In this document: one piece after another, positions 11,063 through 24,280 of the stretch
Layout of the letters: each line of letters begins with the position of its first letter
Position numbering within the stretch: the first letter of the stretch is position 1
DNA from: Nymphaea colorata
Lineage: Eukaryota; Streptophyta; Magnoliopsida; Nymphaeales; Nymphaeaceae
Length of the DNA: 64,000 nt
Assembly: GCF_008831285.2 (NCBI RefSeq)
Contig: NC_045138.2
Coordinates: 21,981,934-22,045,933, forward strand
Direction: 5' to 3'
Notes under the pieces: generated by a model
Seen by the model: the letters and a program-made list of their open reading frames with translations, nothing else
Database searches by the model: none
What the model was told of the DNA's origin: nothing
Program-made: the position numbers and the translations under genes

Positions 11063-13524
11063 TTCCCTAATCTCCCCTTCACTTTCCTGCTGCTTTTGCA
11101 GATACCCACAAAAGAAAAACGGGAAAAATAACTAAATCTCTTGTTTCAAGGATGTAAATTGCAAAACCAACGAAGAAAAATACACTGAGAGGATGAAAAG
11201 AACCAAAATCTAAAGAACAGAAGGGGAAAAGGGCGAGATTGAACCAAAACGACTGCAATGGCGTGGCTGGAGAACAAACCAGAGGAGTATAAATCAACGA
11301 CTCTTCAGAACCTTGGAGAGAAGGAAATTGAAGGTCGCTTAGAGATCAAAGAAACGAAAAAGAAATCGGTAGGCCTTCGCTCTCCTCCTACCCTTTTTCC
11401 TTCCCCCCCGAGTGGTTGAGAGGCCCCTGCTACCGACACACTGGAGTTTTTGCGAGCCAAACTTCCACTTATGCCCCTGCCTGCCGACACTTCCAGAACA
11501 AACCTATAAAGAAGAAGCAAGGACAACCGTAGATCTCGACCAGACGACCAATCTCAAGCGCATCCGACCGTCAACGTCTATGAGAGGGAGTTAGTACGCA
11601 GCAGTGTGGGGGCATACAGTCGGAATGCAGTAAAAGTTAATAGCTAGCAACTTACAGGGTTTTGTGTTCTTTTTCCACTAATGGTGACTGTCTTCAACGC
11701 CAGATTGCAGAAAGCTTCAAGATTTACATGATTTTACAGATTAGCGTACTTACGCCCTTCTCCGTGTCAACATAAGCGTTGCTAAAGCTTGATTCTCACA
11801 TGAGATGAACTCTCCCGCAAGCATTTATATATACTGACTATCTTCATAGCCGGATGACATTTTGTTTACTTTATATCGCTAAAAACAGTCACAAATGTAC
11901 AGTTTACGATGACACTTAGTTAGACCACAGTTTTTAGCGGCGGAACGCATTTTTTAGAATGATTTTTAGCAACACAATGTAAGAATTATCATCAAGTGAT
12001 AATTGACCGTTTTCAATTTTCTTATAAGTTTTCATCCATGGCACCGACAACGTGGTCCGCTCTAATTGTGGTCCATTCTTGCCTAATTAACTAAAGATAC
12101 CGAGTTATAAAAATAATTACAAATCAATGTACAATTTAACTTTTTACCAATTCTTAGAATAAATTATTGTAAGCTGATTTGTCATAAGAACCATCATTGT
12201 ACATAAGATTTCAATCACTTATGCATAAAATTTGGACCATCTGACCGCACTTCTAGACTCTCTCTCTTTATAAATACATATATATGTGTATAATGTACAA
12301 TTTATATGTATAATGCTGGGAATATAACTTTTTAAAATTTTTAAAGAAAGAGTTTGATGGTTTGGAATTTTGATTTAAGAATTAAAATTTAAGAATTATG
12401 AGTTCTCTTCAAACTGGGAAAGAATCAAACTTCCAAATTTTAGTTCCTTAATTCCAGAAACAAAATACATCGTTTGTTTAATTTTTTTTAGAAAAGAAAA
12501 ATCTTGTTTCTAAAATTTTAATAAAGCGCCCTAAGAGGTAGGGGTCCCGGTGGAGACTGGAGAGAGATGGAAGGACCAATAAGAGAGAGACAGTCTGTTT
12601 GGAAAGAAAAGAATCTCCCACCGACCCATCAAACGGTCACTATCTCTCTCTTTCGACTTCAATTGTGGGGTCTCATTCAAAGATTGAAGCAAATTGTAAG
12701 GAAACCTCTGGTTGAGTCAACAACATATTGTTAAAATTACTTGTCAGGTCTCAAATAAAAAAGTATTTTCCAAACAATGCACGGATTGCAAAATTCAAAG
12801 CGGTCAAGTTTTTTTTTTTTTTTTTTTTTAATTTGGGGTGATGTTTGAGAGAGCAAATTCAAAGGAGTTTAAGATAACCTTTTTGTTTGGAATTATTAAT
12901 AATTTCTTCATGGGTCGAACTTATAATCCCTTGAAATTCCAGATTTTGTTTGAGAAATAATAGTGGCAGAGAATTTGGTGAATGAATTGACGCAAGTAAT
13001 TTTCAAGTCCGATTTTTTGTAACACGTTTGGTTATCAAAGTTAAGCTTCTTATGTGAGTTCCAAAAGAAGTTGATCGGTTACTATTAGTAAGAGAAGAAA
13101 AAATCACATAAATGTTGAAGTGTCATTGATGTAAGTTAAAAAATATATATTTATAAACAATGAAACACCATGAATAAATAAATAAATTGCAAAAGAAATT
13201 ACGAGAAAACTTAAAATATGGTACTGGCAAGTGGCAAAACGATACGAGTTCCATTCTCAAATGGTAAAAAGTTTCTAAAGTATTTTTCCCGGTTTGAGAA
13301 CAATTTTTCAAAAAGTAACACTTTATAAAAGAAAATCATTGACATTTTATAAACAATAACATTCAAAAAGTAACTTATCATTTCACTTTACTAGACAAAC
13401 GATGCATAGATTCTACCCCAAAATTGACCACCTTATTGCAATATTTTTATTAAAGGAGCTTGAAACTGCATATATATATATATACATAGTAAATATTTAA
13501 ATATGTCAATATAAAAAAAATTAA
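11063..13524. other. Upstream region of CTL1 and AT-rich spacer
   Basis: The first 250 bases should hold the 5' leader and core promoter of the minus-strand chitinase-like gene. A GC-richer block near 11390-11600 has open frames on both strands but no recognisable protein. A pure T-run lies at 12811-12829. I see no gene. Confidence 0.5.
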
Positions 13525-13690
13525 AGGTGTAACTCCGCCACTGATTCTTTCTATGAAGGGTTGTATGTTGTAACAGATCCATGAAATATTATAATGCAAT
13601 ATTTAATGAATCAATCTTATTTTTTGAAACATATTTATGAAAGTTGTTTTTATTGCCAAACTACTTCTTAACATATCCCAATCTCCAATT
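13525..13690. repeat. Decayed small element, member 1 of a two-copy family
   Basis: It starts with ctccgccactg and continues with AT-rich sequence containing tattttttgaaacatattta and ttattgccaaac. The segment at 62441-62610 has the same words in the same order. I infer a non-autonomous DNA element; its superfamily is not determined. Confidence 0.5.
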
Positions 13691-14454
13691 CTTATTATTA
13701 CCAAAAGCCCCCTGATATTTAGGTTTTGCTGAACAAAAACAATTCTAGAGACACTTTATATTTTGCGTGCACGATTTGACGACGAAATTATGTGTCACCT
13801 ACCTCATGTAAATTCACCTTTTTAGCAAATAAATTTATGTGAATCTTGAAGTTTATTAAAAAGTTTTGCACTCAAAAATACAAATAAGAAAAAAAAACAC
13901 GAAAAATGAGATTGAGAAAATGGGGACCAACATGGATATTTAATATGGTTTCTACTTTGTAAAATAGGATATATTTAAAAGATAGATCAGAAACGTTTCC
14001 TTAAAAAGCAAAACCGAGTAAAAAAAAGGAAAGAAGATTTTGGAATCCAAATTTCATGCAGCTTTGTTGCCTAAGTGCAGCCTACCAATCGAAGGAAAAG
14101 AACCAAAATTGGATCTTCCAATTAGAAATAAAAGAGCCATTTGGTAAACAATTCATTTTTATTTTTATTAATATTCACCGATATCTATAAATAAAACGCA
14201 TAATTCATATTTAATTATGCTGAATTTTTAATTCTCCTTATTACATCTGTATCCTATGGATTCGATTACACAACCAATATTCAATCGGAATGATTAGAAG
14301 TCCTTTGGCACTAGTAACAAATTATTGTTGTACAGTGAAACTGTTCAATTAAGGTAAATTTATGGAATCATGTGACATAGTGTTTCATAAATCTAATCTA
14401 AATTATGAGGCATAATTAATGGACAAGAACAATAAATGGCCTCTTTCAAAATCA

Positions 14455-14860
14455 GCTCAAACTCGACTTGGCTCGAGCTCTTAAACTCGAACTTGGCTCG
14501 ATTTAGCTCGATCCAAAATTGGCTGGAGCAAAGCCAAGCATTTCATTCAAGAAATCTTTTTTTAAAGAAAGAGTCGCGAATACCCATTTGAGCAATTTAA
14601 TTTTTTGTGAATACCCATTTGAGCAATTTAATTTTTCTCATAACTTTATGAGACATATTTTATATATTTTCTTTTTCAAGCTTAACTGAGTTTAACCGAG
14701 CCGAACCCACTTAACTTGAGTTCGACTCATTTAGGTTGTCGAGTTCATTTCTTAACTCGAATTTGACTCATTTAATAAACGAGTCGAGTTTGTGTTTATC
14801 AAGCGAAAGCGAGTTCGAGTCAAGCTCGAGTTAGCTCGACTCGTTGAAGAGCGCTACTTA
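14455..14860. repeat. CTCGA-rich fold-back element
   Basis: The left part (14455-14515) is dense in ggctcga and aactcga words. The right part (14690-14850) carries the complementary gagttcgag and cgagtcgag words, so the two ends can pair. Between them the sequence is AT-rich. Elements with GCTCGA arms are widespread in plant genomes. The exact ends are not clear. Confidence 0.5.
14578..14639. repeat. 31-bp tandem repeat, two copies
   Basis: The unit gaatacccatttgagcaatt plus an AT tail occurs at 14578 and again at 14609, differing only near the end. It lies inside the CTCGA-rich element and is non-coding. Confidence 0.9.
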
Positions 14861-15264
14861 CGGGATGTTTCCTTTTTTCCTTTCTAAAATTAAATGCATT
14901 CAAATTTGAGTCAATAATCAGAAAAATCCACCTCCATGACAACCTAGCAAAAGCCCACACTAGACAACTTGCACGAAAAATGACACTTTGGCTGAATTAT
15001 TGTATGAATACGTCCTGAAGAAGAAGAAGGATCTCAAAAGGGGGGAATTATTTAAAAGGACGCCTAATGATCTGGTGATCAATAACACCCTTAAACGATA
15101 GGTTTTCATTACTTTAACAGTTGACTAAAATTAGCTACATCAAATAATTAAATGTATTTTTATCATGGTCAAAACTTTAGGTTAGATTTAGAAATTCCAC
15201 CAAATTGAAACTCTAAAATATAAAAAAACCCATTCGACCCAATAAATTTCACAAAAGTTGTTTT

Positions 15265-15335
15265 CTAGGATGCCACAAGGAGATTTGAACTCATGACCAG
15301 CCATTTGCTAGCCAAGTCCTTCCTCAATCGTAATA
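15265..15335 (-). repeat. Possible tRNA-derived SINE head
   Basis: On the minus strand the sequence has an A-box-like ggctagcaaatgg followed by ctggtcatgagttcaaatct, which fits a Pol III B box (gttcaaatct). This arrangement is typical of tRNA-derived plant SINEs. No clear 3' tail or target duplication was seen, so it is a weak call. Confidence 0.3.
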
Positions 15336-16730
15336 ACTCCTTGGCTCCTCGTGCATTCTTAGTACATTCAATTCCAAATCCAGCTTTTTCCTCTCATCTG
15401 CACTAGTGGATTGATTCCGATTGTATTTCATCAAGCTGAAAATCAGAGATTTTGGACTCAAAACCTGCTAGCAAAATGAAGATTGGAAGTAGTCAATGCC
15501 AATTGAATTTAAGCTTGGAAAATTCAACTTTTTAAACATTTCTATCGTTATTTTTTTTATAACAAGGAGCCCTTCAAGAAAGAAAACTTTCCATAACATC
15601 GTAAGGAACTTGACAATGGCGACCTGATTAGGGTCTCCATTAGTTGCTCAGTACATGGTAATACTCATAGTTCTATATTCGATTTCAACCCATCCATACC
15701 ATTTAATGAGTTTGAATTGGCTTTTTATGAGGCCAACTCAAAATGTTGAACAATAGTTGTGCAAAGAGTAAGACCAAAGGTACTAAAATAAAAATACCAA
15801 TAAGCAAGAAATGCAAATTTTCAAAAGCATACCCGACCCGGTTATATCCTAGCCAAGAAAGACATTTTCCCGCTAATTTAGACACAACATTTGGTAGAGA
15901 CCCGCTTTCAAATTTGCCTTGACTTGGTTGAGGTTTATGTTATCTATACATTAAAGAAACATTATACAGTTGTAAATTGATGATGTGTTAGATGTTTAGT
16001 CACATTACAGACGCAGATAATAAAAATAATGAGTAAAAAAAGTTAAAAAATAAAAAATGTGGTAAAACCAGTTTCAAAATAGAATCGGCTGAACCAATTC
16101 CCCATATGCTCAATCTTTGTCTTCTCATGCCCAAGGACACAGGTAAACGATCGAACAGTAGAAGAGAAAACTACATCAACAAAGGAATTCAGATAGGATA
16201 CAGTAGAACCAAGAATGGCAGAACTCCATATGGCTCATTTAAGCCCCATGAGCAGTTTGATCTACCAACTCAATTAAAGTCTTTCATGCAGCTTTATCCG
16301 ATTCCAATGCCAATATTCCCAAGCCCAAAAAACTGCAAATAGCTAACCGTAGATGTCAACCTTTCGACACCAGAAACTGTGCCTGAATTGAAGCATCGGA
16401 GAATGTACACAGAAAAAGGAAAACTGAGACGATAAATTCGAGAGGGAGAGAAATGGTGACTTCTATAAAACATGCAACTGATACAATTCACACAAGAAAG
16501 TGAAATTGGAAGTTACACCAGATGAAGCCAGAGACCCTCCTCCCCTCACTCATGTTAACAAACAAGTAGATACATGCAGGGCCACAAAGCCATAGAAATT
16601 GATTTATACCTGTCTACCAACCACATAATCTCTTAAAACCTAATCCCCCAACCTACCGGGGAACTTACACAGAAAGAAGGCAAAATGTACAGTGAGAAAT
16701 GGCGGGGAAAAAGACTCCTCGCTCCCTCGT
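15336..16730. other. Intergenic spacer and DnaJ 3' flank
   Basis: AT-rich sequence without a supported gene. The last few hundred bases before 16731 should include the 3' UTR of the minus-strand DnaJ gene. Confidence 0.45.
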
Positions 16731-19700
16731 TCAGAATGGCTGCCTTTCTACACCAGGGGGTGCAGTTGGTATTGGGAAATTTGTAAAGCTATTTTGTGAA
16801 TCAAAAGCATGCGGGCTTCTCACGTAGGAGCTCTGAAACCAAAATAACCAAATCTATCATGAACTTTTCCAAAGAGTGGATGCCCCTAGTTATCTGTAAC
16901 AGCAGTACGGAATCAAATGATCCTGAAGATATAACAGACTTTAAGCATACCTGGGAGGAGGCTGAAGCAGTTGTATAAGGTGGATGCTCTGAGTATGGAG
17001 TCTTAGGTGATGTATCAGGAGAACTTACATCATTGTTTGGCTCAAGGCTGAACAAAGGTTCAGATTCCTTGCCATTGGCCAATTTTACAGACTGGCAAGC
17101 AAGCATCAAGAATGTTAATATGGAACAACTTGCCTTAGTTTAACTAATTCATCCTGCTGATTCAACAAAAAGGTCACCTGAAAAACTTTTCCAAGAGCTT
17201 TCAAACCCCTAGCACGATCTCGGAGATCCTCTTTCTTAACAAGAGAATCCTGAAGTACCTGTTTTCAAAAAAGAGAATCCCCGACCTTCAATTTCAACAA
17301 AATTAATACATGCCCAATTCTTCATTGATCACAAAAAGTGAAATAGAAGTTAGAACATACCATTTGACAGACACGAGCAAGCGTCGCTTCTATGTCGGCG
17401 ACATTGAGCTTCCATAACGAATCTATCATAACTTTTTTGTGTGTCTGCAAGTATTCTTCGAGCTCTTCTTCTGTATAGCTTCCCTCTGCATTTAACTGAC
17501 GCTTCATGTCCTCTTGCAACTGAATCAATGCAATTGCACCTGAGATGAAGAAGCAACTGGAAATTAAAATGGAAGTCACTGTCTATTGAACATGGCAATG
17601 AAGCATTCACTTAAATAAAATCAAATAAAATCCTCACCTGTTGCAGCTGTCACTTGAGATTTGATGAAATGGCCTTTATTTCTAAACCACTCAGCAATGA
17701 ATGGCACCCCAAGATATTTTACCTTCTTCCCTAGCTCTTTTGCAGCCTGTCTTACATATATGTAGCCGATGGTGTTCAACATATCAACTCCATAGGCTGC
17801 CCAAAGATGCTGTTTTAGTTGAAATAAACACAACAAACAGAAAGCACGAAGGAAAGGAAACAGAACAACAGGATCAGCATAGAGAACATGTGCCATTTCA
17901 ATTGGTTACTAGCGAGTCCTCACCTGCTGATAACTTTTCAAATGGATCAGACTATACAAGTGGTTTTAACATAGGCCACTTCATGCAAACAATAGTTTCA
18001 ATCTACAATCTAAATAAGAACCAGCCATCAGACCATACAAGTTGATTCAACATGGTCCAGTTCATGCAAACAATGATTTCCATCTATCGATCTGGAAAGA
18101 AAGCCAATCATACGGTTATGTGTTCGTGCAATGTTTTCAGATTTATTTTTCAAAAATGTTTAGTATTTATTCATTAATTAATTGAGACTATGTTTGAAAT
18201 TCTATAAACCATGTCAAAGCTATCTGCTTAATTAAATATAACAAAAAATGTACGATTAACGAACTATGATTCAACATTCATTACTATAAATCTCCATGCA
18301 CAGTGACTGCACACACACACATATAGAGAGAGAGAAACTGTAGGTGTTAGACATGTAGATCTGTCTAAAGAACAATACCAGCCCTTGATCTTTTCAAGAT
18401 AAGCGGCTGAGAGAAAAATAAGGAGAAAAGCAATCAACTCATATTAGATGGCAAAAATATTTTCATCATTTTTTCTCCTTTCTCTCAACCGCCTATTTGG
18501 AAAAGATCAATGGCCGAAATCGTTCCTTATCTGTCTAGCACCTACCAATTATATATATATAAAATATATAGGAAAATTGAAATCAGCTGGCTATCTCTGT
18601 AGCTAGGTGTATTTTTTTTTATTTTGTCTCTAAAAATGGTCACAAAAGGTGTCTTCCTTTGCAAAAACCATGGCCATTGGCCAATGCAAATGCACCTTTT
18701 ACCTGGTTTTTAAACAAATAACCATTTGGCCATAGAGATAGCTGTCTAATTTCAATTTCTTTCTCTATCCCTCTCTCTATCTCTTTAACAAAAAGAGAAA
18801 ATTTGGTCTTTTCAATCTTGCGAAAACAGTACACACACACACACACACACACACATCTATATATATATCTCAATTTTGAAGGGACTACATTCATATTCCA
18901 ATTGTTGTACCACTTTTCAACTCCAACTTCTTTTTAGCACCCATGGTTTAACCATTTCATCGTTACAATCCATGCTTCATACACCCAGATTCCAAACATG
19001 CACTCCTTCACCAAAGTAAGGGATCATCCACCAACAAGAGAAACTAGTTAAATGCTTAAGCAAAGATAAGAAATCAGGAACAGAAACCTGCTTGTGAGAG
19101 CCTTGAAGCTTCATCTTTGGCATAATTAATAAATCCATCATGGTCCCCCGTTACATATTGTTCGAGCCTATTTACTAATGCCCGTGCAAGCTTTTCTTCT
19201 CTCTCTTTCTGCACAATCTGAACTAACAAACCAGGTGGTCAATAGAAAGCTGGTTTAGACCAATGTTGTAAAGTGTGCAGTGTAACCCATATCAGTCAGG
19301 CAAATAGATACGCCATATTGTAACACATCATATATGTATCCTAAATTTATTTTTAATGTCAAACAAACCAAACAAATAATAGAAAATAAAGAAAAATCAG
19401 GAAAGTTCAAGAAAAATATGTTCTCCATAAAAAACATGTCACACATAAATATAGTCTTATACCTTATAGGAATGAACATTCATCAATTTAACATAACATA
19501 ATCATAATATCATAACACATTAAGAAACATGTTTAAAGTCATACATCACAAAATGTAGTTGTTTAGTGCAAATAACAAATGGAATTAATCAAAGATTATC
19601 TATTCATCTTTCATCATCTAATTACACTACTTGCAGAAGATTTTCAACTGATCATTTTCCTCACCCCCGTTCAACATTGTTATGCAGGATTATCTGAAAC

Positions 19701-22700
19701 CATATATTCATAAAACAATAGAAATCTATGACTATTTTCACAAAACAAAAGAAATCTGCAATGATCTTCACAAAGCAATAGAAATGCACAGCGAAAGTGA
19801 CATACTTTATACATTCAAATTGAAACTTTCTCTTTCTTCAACCGCAAATCTATCCCCCACATGCAATTCTTCCTTTAAATAGATGTCTTCTCTCTTAAAC
19901 TGATAAAAGCTCCCCTTGATTCAACTCCTAAGAATGTTTAAAGGTGATAGGAGAAGGCTTCTAAAACCCAATTGTAAAAATGAGTCATCAATACCCCGAG
20001 GAAAGGGCGGTTTATAGCATCAATTTTCCCCATGGTTACAAAACGTATCGTATGATATCCCTCCACATCATAACATATGTACAACACTGGTTTAGGCAAC
20101 CCAAGACCTACACCAAGATGATTTATAATCTCCAACCTCAGCCGAAGTGATTATCAAACAAATTATAGCCAATAAGCACATGTTTGCTTGTATGTGTGTG
20201 AAAAAGAGAGAGAGAGAGAGCACAACACAGCAAGCCCAAGGATGCCCCCCCCCCCCCCCCCCCCAAAAAAAAAAAAAAAAAGAAAGAAAGAAAACATTAC
20301 AGGCTTATATAGAAGGCTAGGTGAGCACATAATGCTTGCCATGAACACAACGGGTCGAGGGAAATGCCTACCCCTTTCTGTTGGGCCACAGGGCTGTCGT
20401 TGGCTAATAGTGTTGCTACTTGTGACAGGAAAACCTTGAAGCTACTCAGGTAATAAAATATGTTAAAAACATGTTTTCACTTTTCAGGAATATTTCATTG
20501 TACAGGACTACAGGTACTTCATGATATTTTAGCAAAATATGGAAAAAGTTACTGATAATATTTGTAATATAAGCTATTTATGGGGAAACCACTCCAGCCA
20601 ATTCTCAGGAATGACTATTGCAGCATATTAAAATTTATTTTCAAGATGAATTTGTGCAAAAATATCATGAACTTCAAAATATTATAATGATTGGTTCTAA
20701 TCTGTTTCTTTTAGCTTTTTCATTGCATTTCTTGTTTTTTGTGCAAATGATATTTCCCCAAAAACTTTTTGAAAAGTACCACCAGAGATTTGCTGAGAAC
20801 AGTAACTGTGGCCATAATTACAACAGCAGGAATGCACAACACAATATCCACAGTTTAAAGGGTAGGTAGCAAATTACCCGCATCTTCTCGTGCAATTTTT
20901 TGGGATCCACTGGTTCACTTTCTGTGTAAATATCAAGTGAAGCCATGGAAGCCATTGCAAGTTGTCCTATGTAATCTTCAAAAAGCTCACTCCCAAACAG
21001 CATAGCAAAGATTGCTGCAGGATCAATGATAGCATCTCTGTGCACAGGTTGTTTGAACGTCAATAAAGTCCATTCTCTACAGTTAACATGAAAATCAATA
21101 AGTAAATCCAACAACTTACGTTGAAACTCCAGACTTTCCATAGGCATCATATGCAGCTCGTTGTGCTGGGTCACTAAGAACCTGGTAAGCCTCTCCCAGA
21201 ACCTATAACAGAAAAAGTATGATTAGTAATCATATGAAAAGAAATGCATACCATCAGTATATCACCAGAACTAGAGTTTCCAACTTTGTAGATAAAACGG
21301 CATTTCACAAGATAGAGTACAAATATCATAGAAAACCTCTAGTCCCAAAGATTAGACATGCAGCTAATAAAAAGAAACCAGCCCCACAAGACTCAAATCA
21401 TGCAGATTTAGCAAGAGCATAAGCTTAGTGGCATATAAATTAATATACTATACATCTTCGAGGAGCCCAGCTGTTCCTGTCATAGATGAGGTTTGGCCAC
21501 ACAACCCGCATAGAACCTTGTTAATTTATCTGTTTTTATAAAATGAACTCGTCTAACCCAACTTCGGAAAGAGAAAGCTAGTGGTGGCAACAGAGCTACT
21601 TATTGATCCTTTTTTATATGTTTTGTCTTTGGCTGTTTGTACAACGGCATTCACATTATTAATAGAATATCCTGTCTTTGTCATATATTTCTCTTTATAA
21701 TGAATGAACAGTAACTGTAGGGATTTCTCTATTCCTCATCTTCTTTGACACACCAACTGCACCCTTCTTACTTGTTTGATGTTTCTTCACGAATCATAAG
21801 TTCTCTCTCTTCTCTTATATGCTTTGGACTGAAGTAGATGAAACTAAGACAGCAAGTGCAAGAACCCACGTTATTTGCTTCATCAAATCTAACAACACAA
21901 AACCAGTGCAACTCTCTCATGGCTAAGCTTAAGGATTAGTTCACTTAATTTTGTGAGACAGTTCCGACAATAAAGGAAAGGCATAAAGAGACCTTCAGGC
22001 CTTACATGGCCAACCTAAGATCCTTTTCCAACAAGCAGAAAAAATGACAAAAGTAAGGTGATACTTCAATAGAGGTGGGATACCCAGTCCGCAGTTGGTA
22101 AATTAAAACATAAAAAATTGAGGCCCAAAAGATCGATTATCCATTAGTTTTAGCTGCAGTAAGAAATACACAGAAGAGAAAAAGATAAAAAGGAAGAGGA
22201 AAGAAAGAGCAAAGGGAGGGAATTTCGTTCACAATTCCAACTCCTAGCATGATCGGTTATGAGCAAATCAAACTCCCAGAGTGAAGCCAACAAAAGCAAG
22301 CACAATCCCATGAATGAAAACAAAGGGGAAGAATGAGCATAACCCAATCAAAATTGATATTTCAGTTCATCAAAGACAGTAATGCTTGCCTGGAATTTCT
22401 GTGCTGCAAGAGGATCATTTGGATTTTTGTCTGGATGGACCTGCCTAGCCTGCAAGATATATGTGAAGCATAAAATACATGAACATTCATGTGCATGCAT
22501 ACCAATCATTCGTCTGGCATGAAACCTAAAGGTACTTGATAAACAATAAAGCAAATACGAATTATGCACTCATTAATGACCTAAAAAGGGAGGCTAAGCT
22601 TGAGGCAAAAACATCATTATAAGACTATGTACGAGCAACCAAAGAGACCATATATATATATATATATATATATACAAAATTTTTAGTTTTCAAAGGCACA

Positions 22701-24277
22701 GAAGAATCTATACTACACATAAAGACGAGCTAAAGAGCAGCATAATTGAAAAACAAAGAAATTACATTATTATAATCCAATAGAAACTAAAAATCTCGCC
22801 TTCCAATGCAACCTGAAATCTTGTAACTAGATCAAAATAAGCCAACTAGCCATTTAGTTCAGGTCCCTTAACCTTTATAGACAAACACATTGCACTATAA
22901 ACATACATAGAGTTTTTGTCCCGATAAACCCCATCATTCAAAAATCGGAAGCTGAAAGAGTGCCTCGTCGGACTTTTTTTGTTCATTAGATCATAGTAAA
23001 AAGGCTTGCATCTTCATAATAATTAAAAAAAAGGAACGTTAAATTTGTGAAATCATCATCCTAATTCCTAAACTCTAACATGAACTACTCACGTCCAAAC
23101 TAGCCCCAATCTTATTCAAGTCTTCTCCACAGGATCACACTACATATGAGTATCAAATAATCCTGAAGAAAATGAAGATAAGACATAATGAGCACCCACA
23201 ACTATCTACATCATTAAGAGTGTCTTTTTCCTAGCTGAGGAAACGGAAAAAAACAGACGATAATCCCTTATCGTCCAGCAGTTGTCAGGCAGAACATAAT
23301 TGAAATCATCCATAAAGTGATAGAACCCAGATAGCTTAAAAACGACGTTTCTTAGATTTGGGAAAAACTTTTGCTGCGCAGTCAGTTTCCTAGGGCAAAC
23401 AAATATGGGACCCCGCATTCCTACGAACAGCGGCACAATCTTCCTGCTTTATTTTCCTGACATCCTGTAAACGAGAAGGATGTTTCCATCATGAAGAGAC
23501 GTGAGTGAGTCCTTGTGTATTTTTTACTTGATTTGTCATATTGCTTAAACCTAACTTCAATCAAACTCCACATGTTTAAACAAGCCCAGAATAGCCGCTG
23601 TTTCCTAAAAGGGGACATCTTACCATCCCCTTGCACGCATGGCGATTTCATCCCGAGCTTGCCATAAGTAGAGTTTCTTCTTCTCTAAATAAGAGTTTGT
23701 TTGCTTCACAAGAAGCTAGAACGACGGGCTTTTGGCTTTGATTGGCACGAATTGGATGTGGGCAATGATGAAAACCACTGGGGCAGTCTAATTCGAGTCG
23801 GACTACGTACAGGAGAAAATTGGGTATTTCCTCCCTAGAGAAGCCCTTTTTCGGGACCGAGGTCTGGAGGGCGGCAACCACAAAACCCAAACCAGAGAAC
23901 AAGTGGGGAGTTCCATAAATCGCAAATCATGATGCAGGGGAGAAGACCACTGTCACCAAACCTCAAAGATAGATAAGTGGAATCATCCGTCTACCGAGAA
24001 AAGGCTACGATAACCACCACATAACGCGTTACACCAGCAACACAGATCCACTTTTATCCACGTCGCACGACGGGATCTGAGACCAAAATCAGAAGCAGGG
24101 ATCAGATGTTCACTTGCTTCGGATACGATGATCATCCTAGACCAAGATAGAGAGAAAAAGCCGAAGAGAGAGGACGATGGCAGTTGAATTTACCTTGATA
24201 TAATAAGCCTTCTTAATTTCTGAATCTGTGGCTGTGGGACTGATGCCCAAGACGTCGTAGTACTCCATTTCCTTCAC

Positions 24278-24280
<3 letters not shown>
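16731..24280 (-). CDS. DnaJ (HSP40) co-chaperone with DnaJ-X region, ATJ10-like
   Basis: Ten exons were read: 24280-24194, 22449-22390, 21202-21120, 21037-20878, 19217-19088, 17796-17638, 17539-17361, 17258-17178, 17091-16951 and 16832-16731. They give 393 residues in one frame, close to the usual length of about 400. The J domain opens the protein ([21 protein letters not shown]), and the HPD motif that stimulates HSP70 ATPase is at residues 34-36. It is followed by [20 protein letters not shown]. The DnaJ-X region starts near residue 130 ([20 protein letters not shown]) and continues through [20 protein letters not shown] and [20 protein letters not shown]. The tail ends [15 protein letters not shown], as in plant members. 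There is no G/F-rich region or zinc finger, so it is a type III J protein. Intron 2 (22389-21203) uses a GC donor. Its client is unknown. Confidence 0.93.
17947..18108. repeat. 81-bp tandem repeat in DnaJ intron 5
   Basis: A unit starting tcagactatacaagt at 17947 recurs from 18028 (tcagaccatacaagt) with many substitutions. Shared words include ttcatgcaaacaat. It is an old tandem duplication in intron sequence. Confidence 0.7.
18340..18545. repeat. Fold-back element (MITE-like) in DnaJ intron 5
   Basis: The left end reads gtaggtgttagaca and the right end tgtctagcacctac, an almost perfect inversion. Pairing extends inward for about 90 bases: ttgatcttttcaa matches ttggaaaagatcaa, and gagagaaa matches tttctctc. 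No target duplication could be fixed. It is a non-autonomous inverted-repeat element. Confidence 0.75.
18574..18758. repeat. Second fold-back element in DnaJ intron 5
   Basis: Left arm 18574-18603 (aaattgaaatcagctggcta onward) pairs with right arm 18729-18758 (gccatagagatagctgtcta onward). The loop contains a smaller palindrome around tggccattggcca. It lies about 30 bases from the previous fold-back. Confidence 0.7.
18831..18855. repeat. (AC)n microsatellite
   Basis: A pure AC tract of about 12 units in DnaJ intron 5, directly followed by a short AT-alternating stretch. Confidence 0.95.
20245..20281. repeat. Poly-C / poly-A junction tract
   Basis: Twenty C residues are followed directly by about seventeen A residues, in DnaJ intron 4. 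A run like this may be real or may have an uncertain length from sequencing. Confidence 0.9.

Noticed and set aside
10679-11131. 150-codon plus-strand frame
   Set aside because: It lies antisense to exon 1 of the chitinase-like gene, whose own frame is clearly the conserved one.
20163-20439. Pro/Lys-rich and Gly-rich frames around 20245-20281
   Set aside because: They are produced by the poly-C/poly-A tract in DnaJ intron 4.
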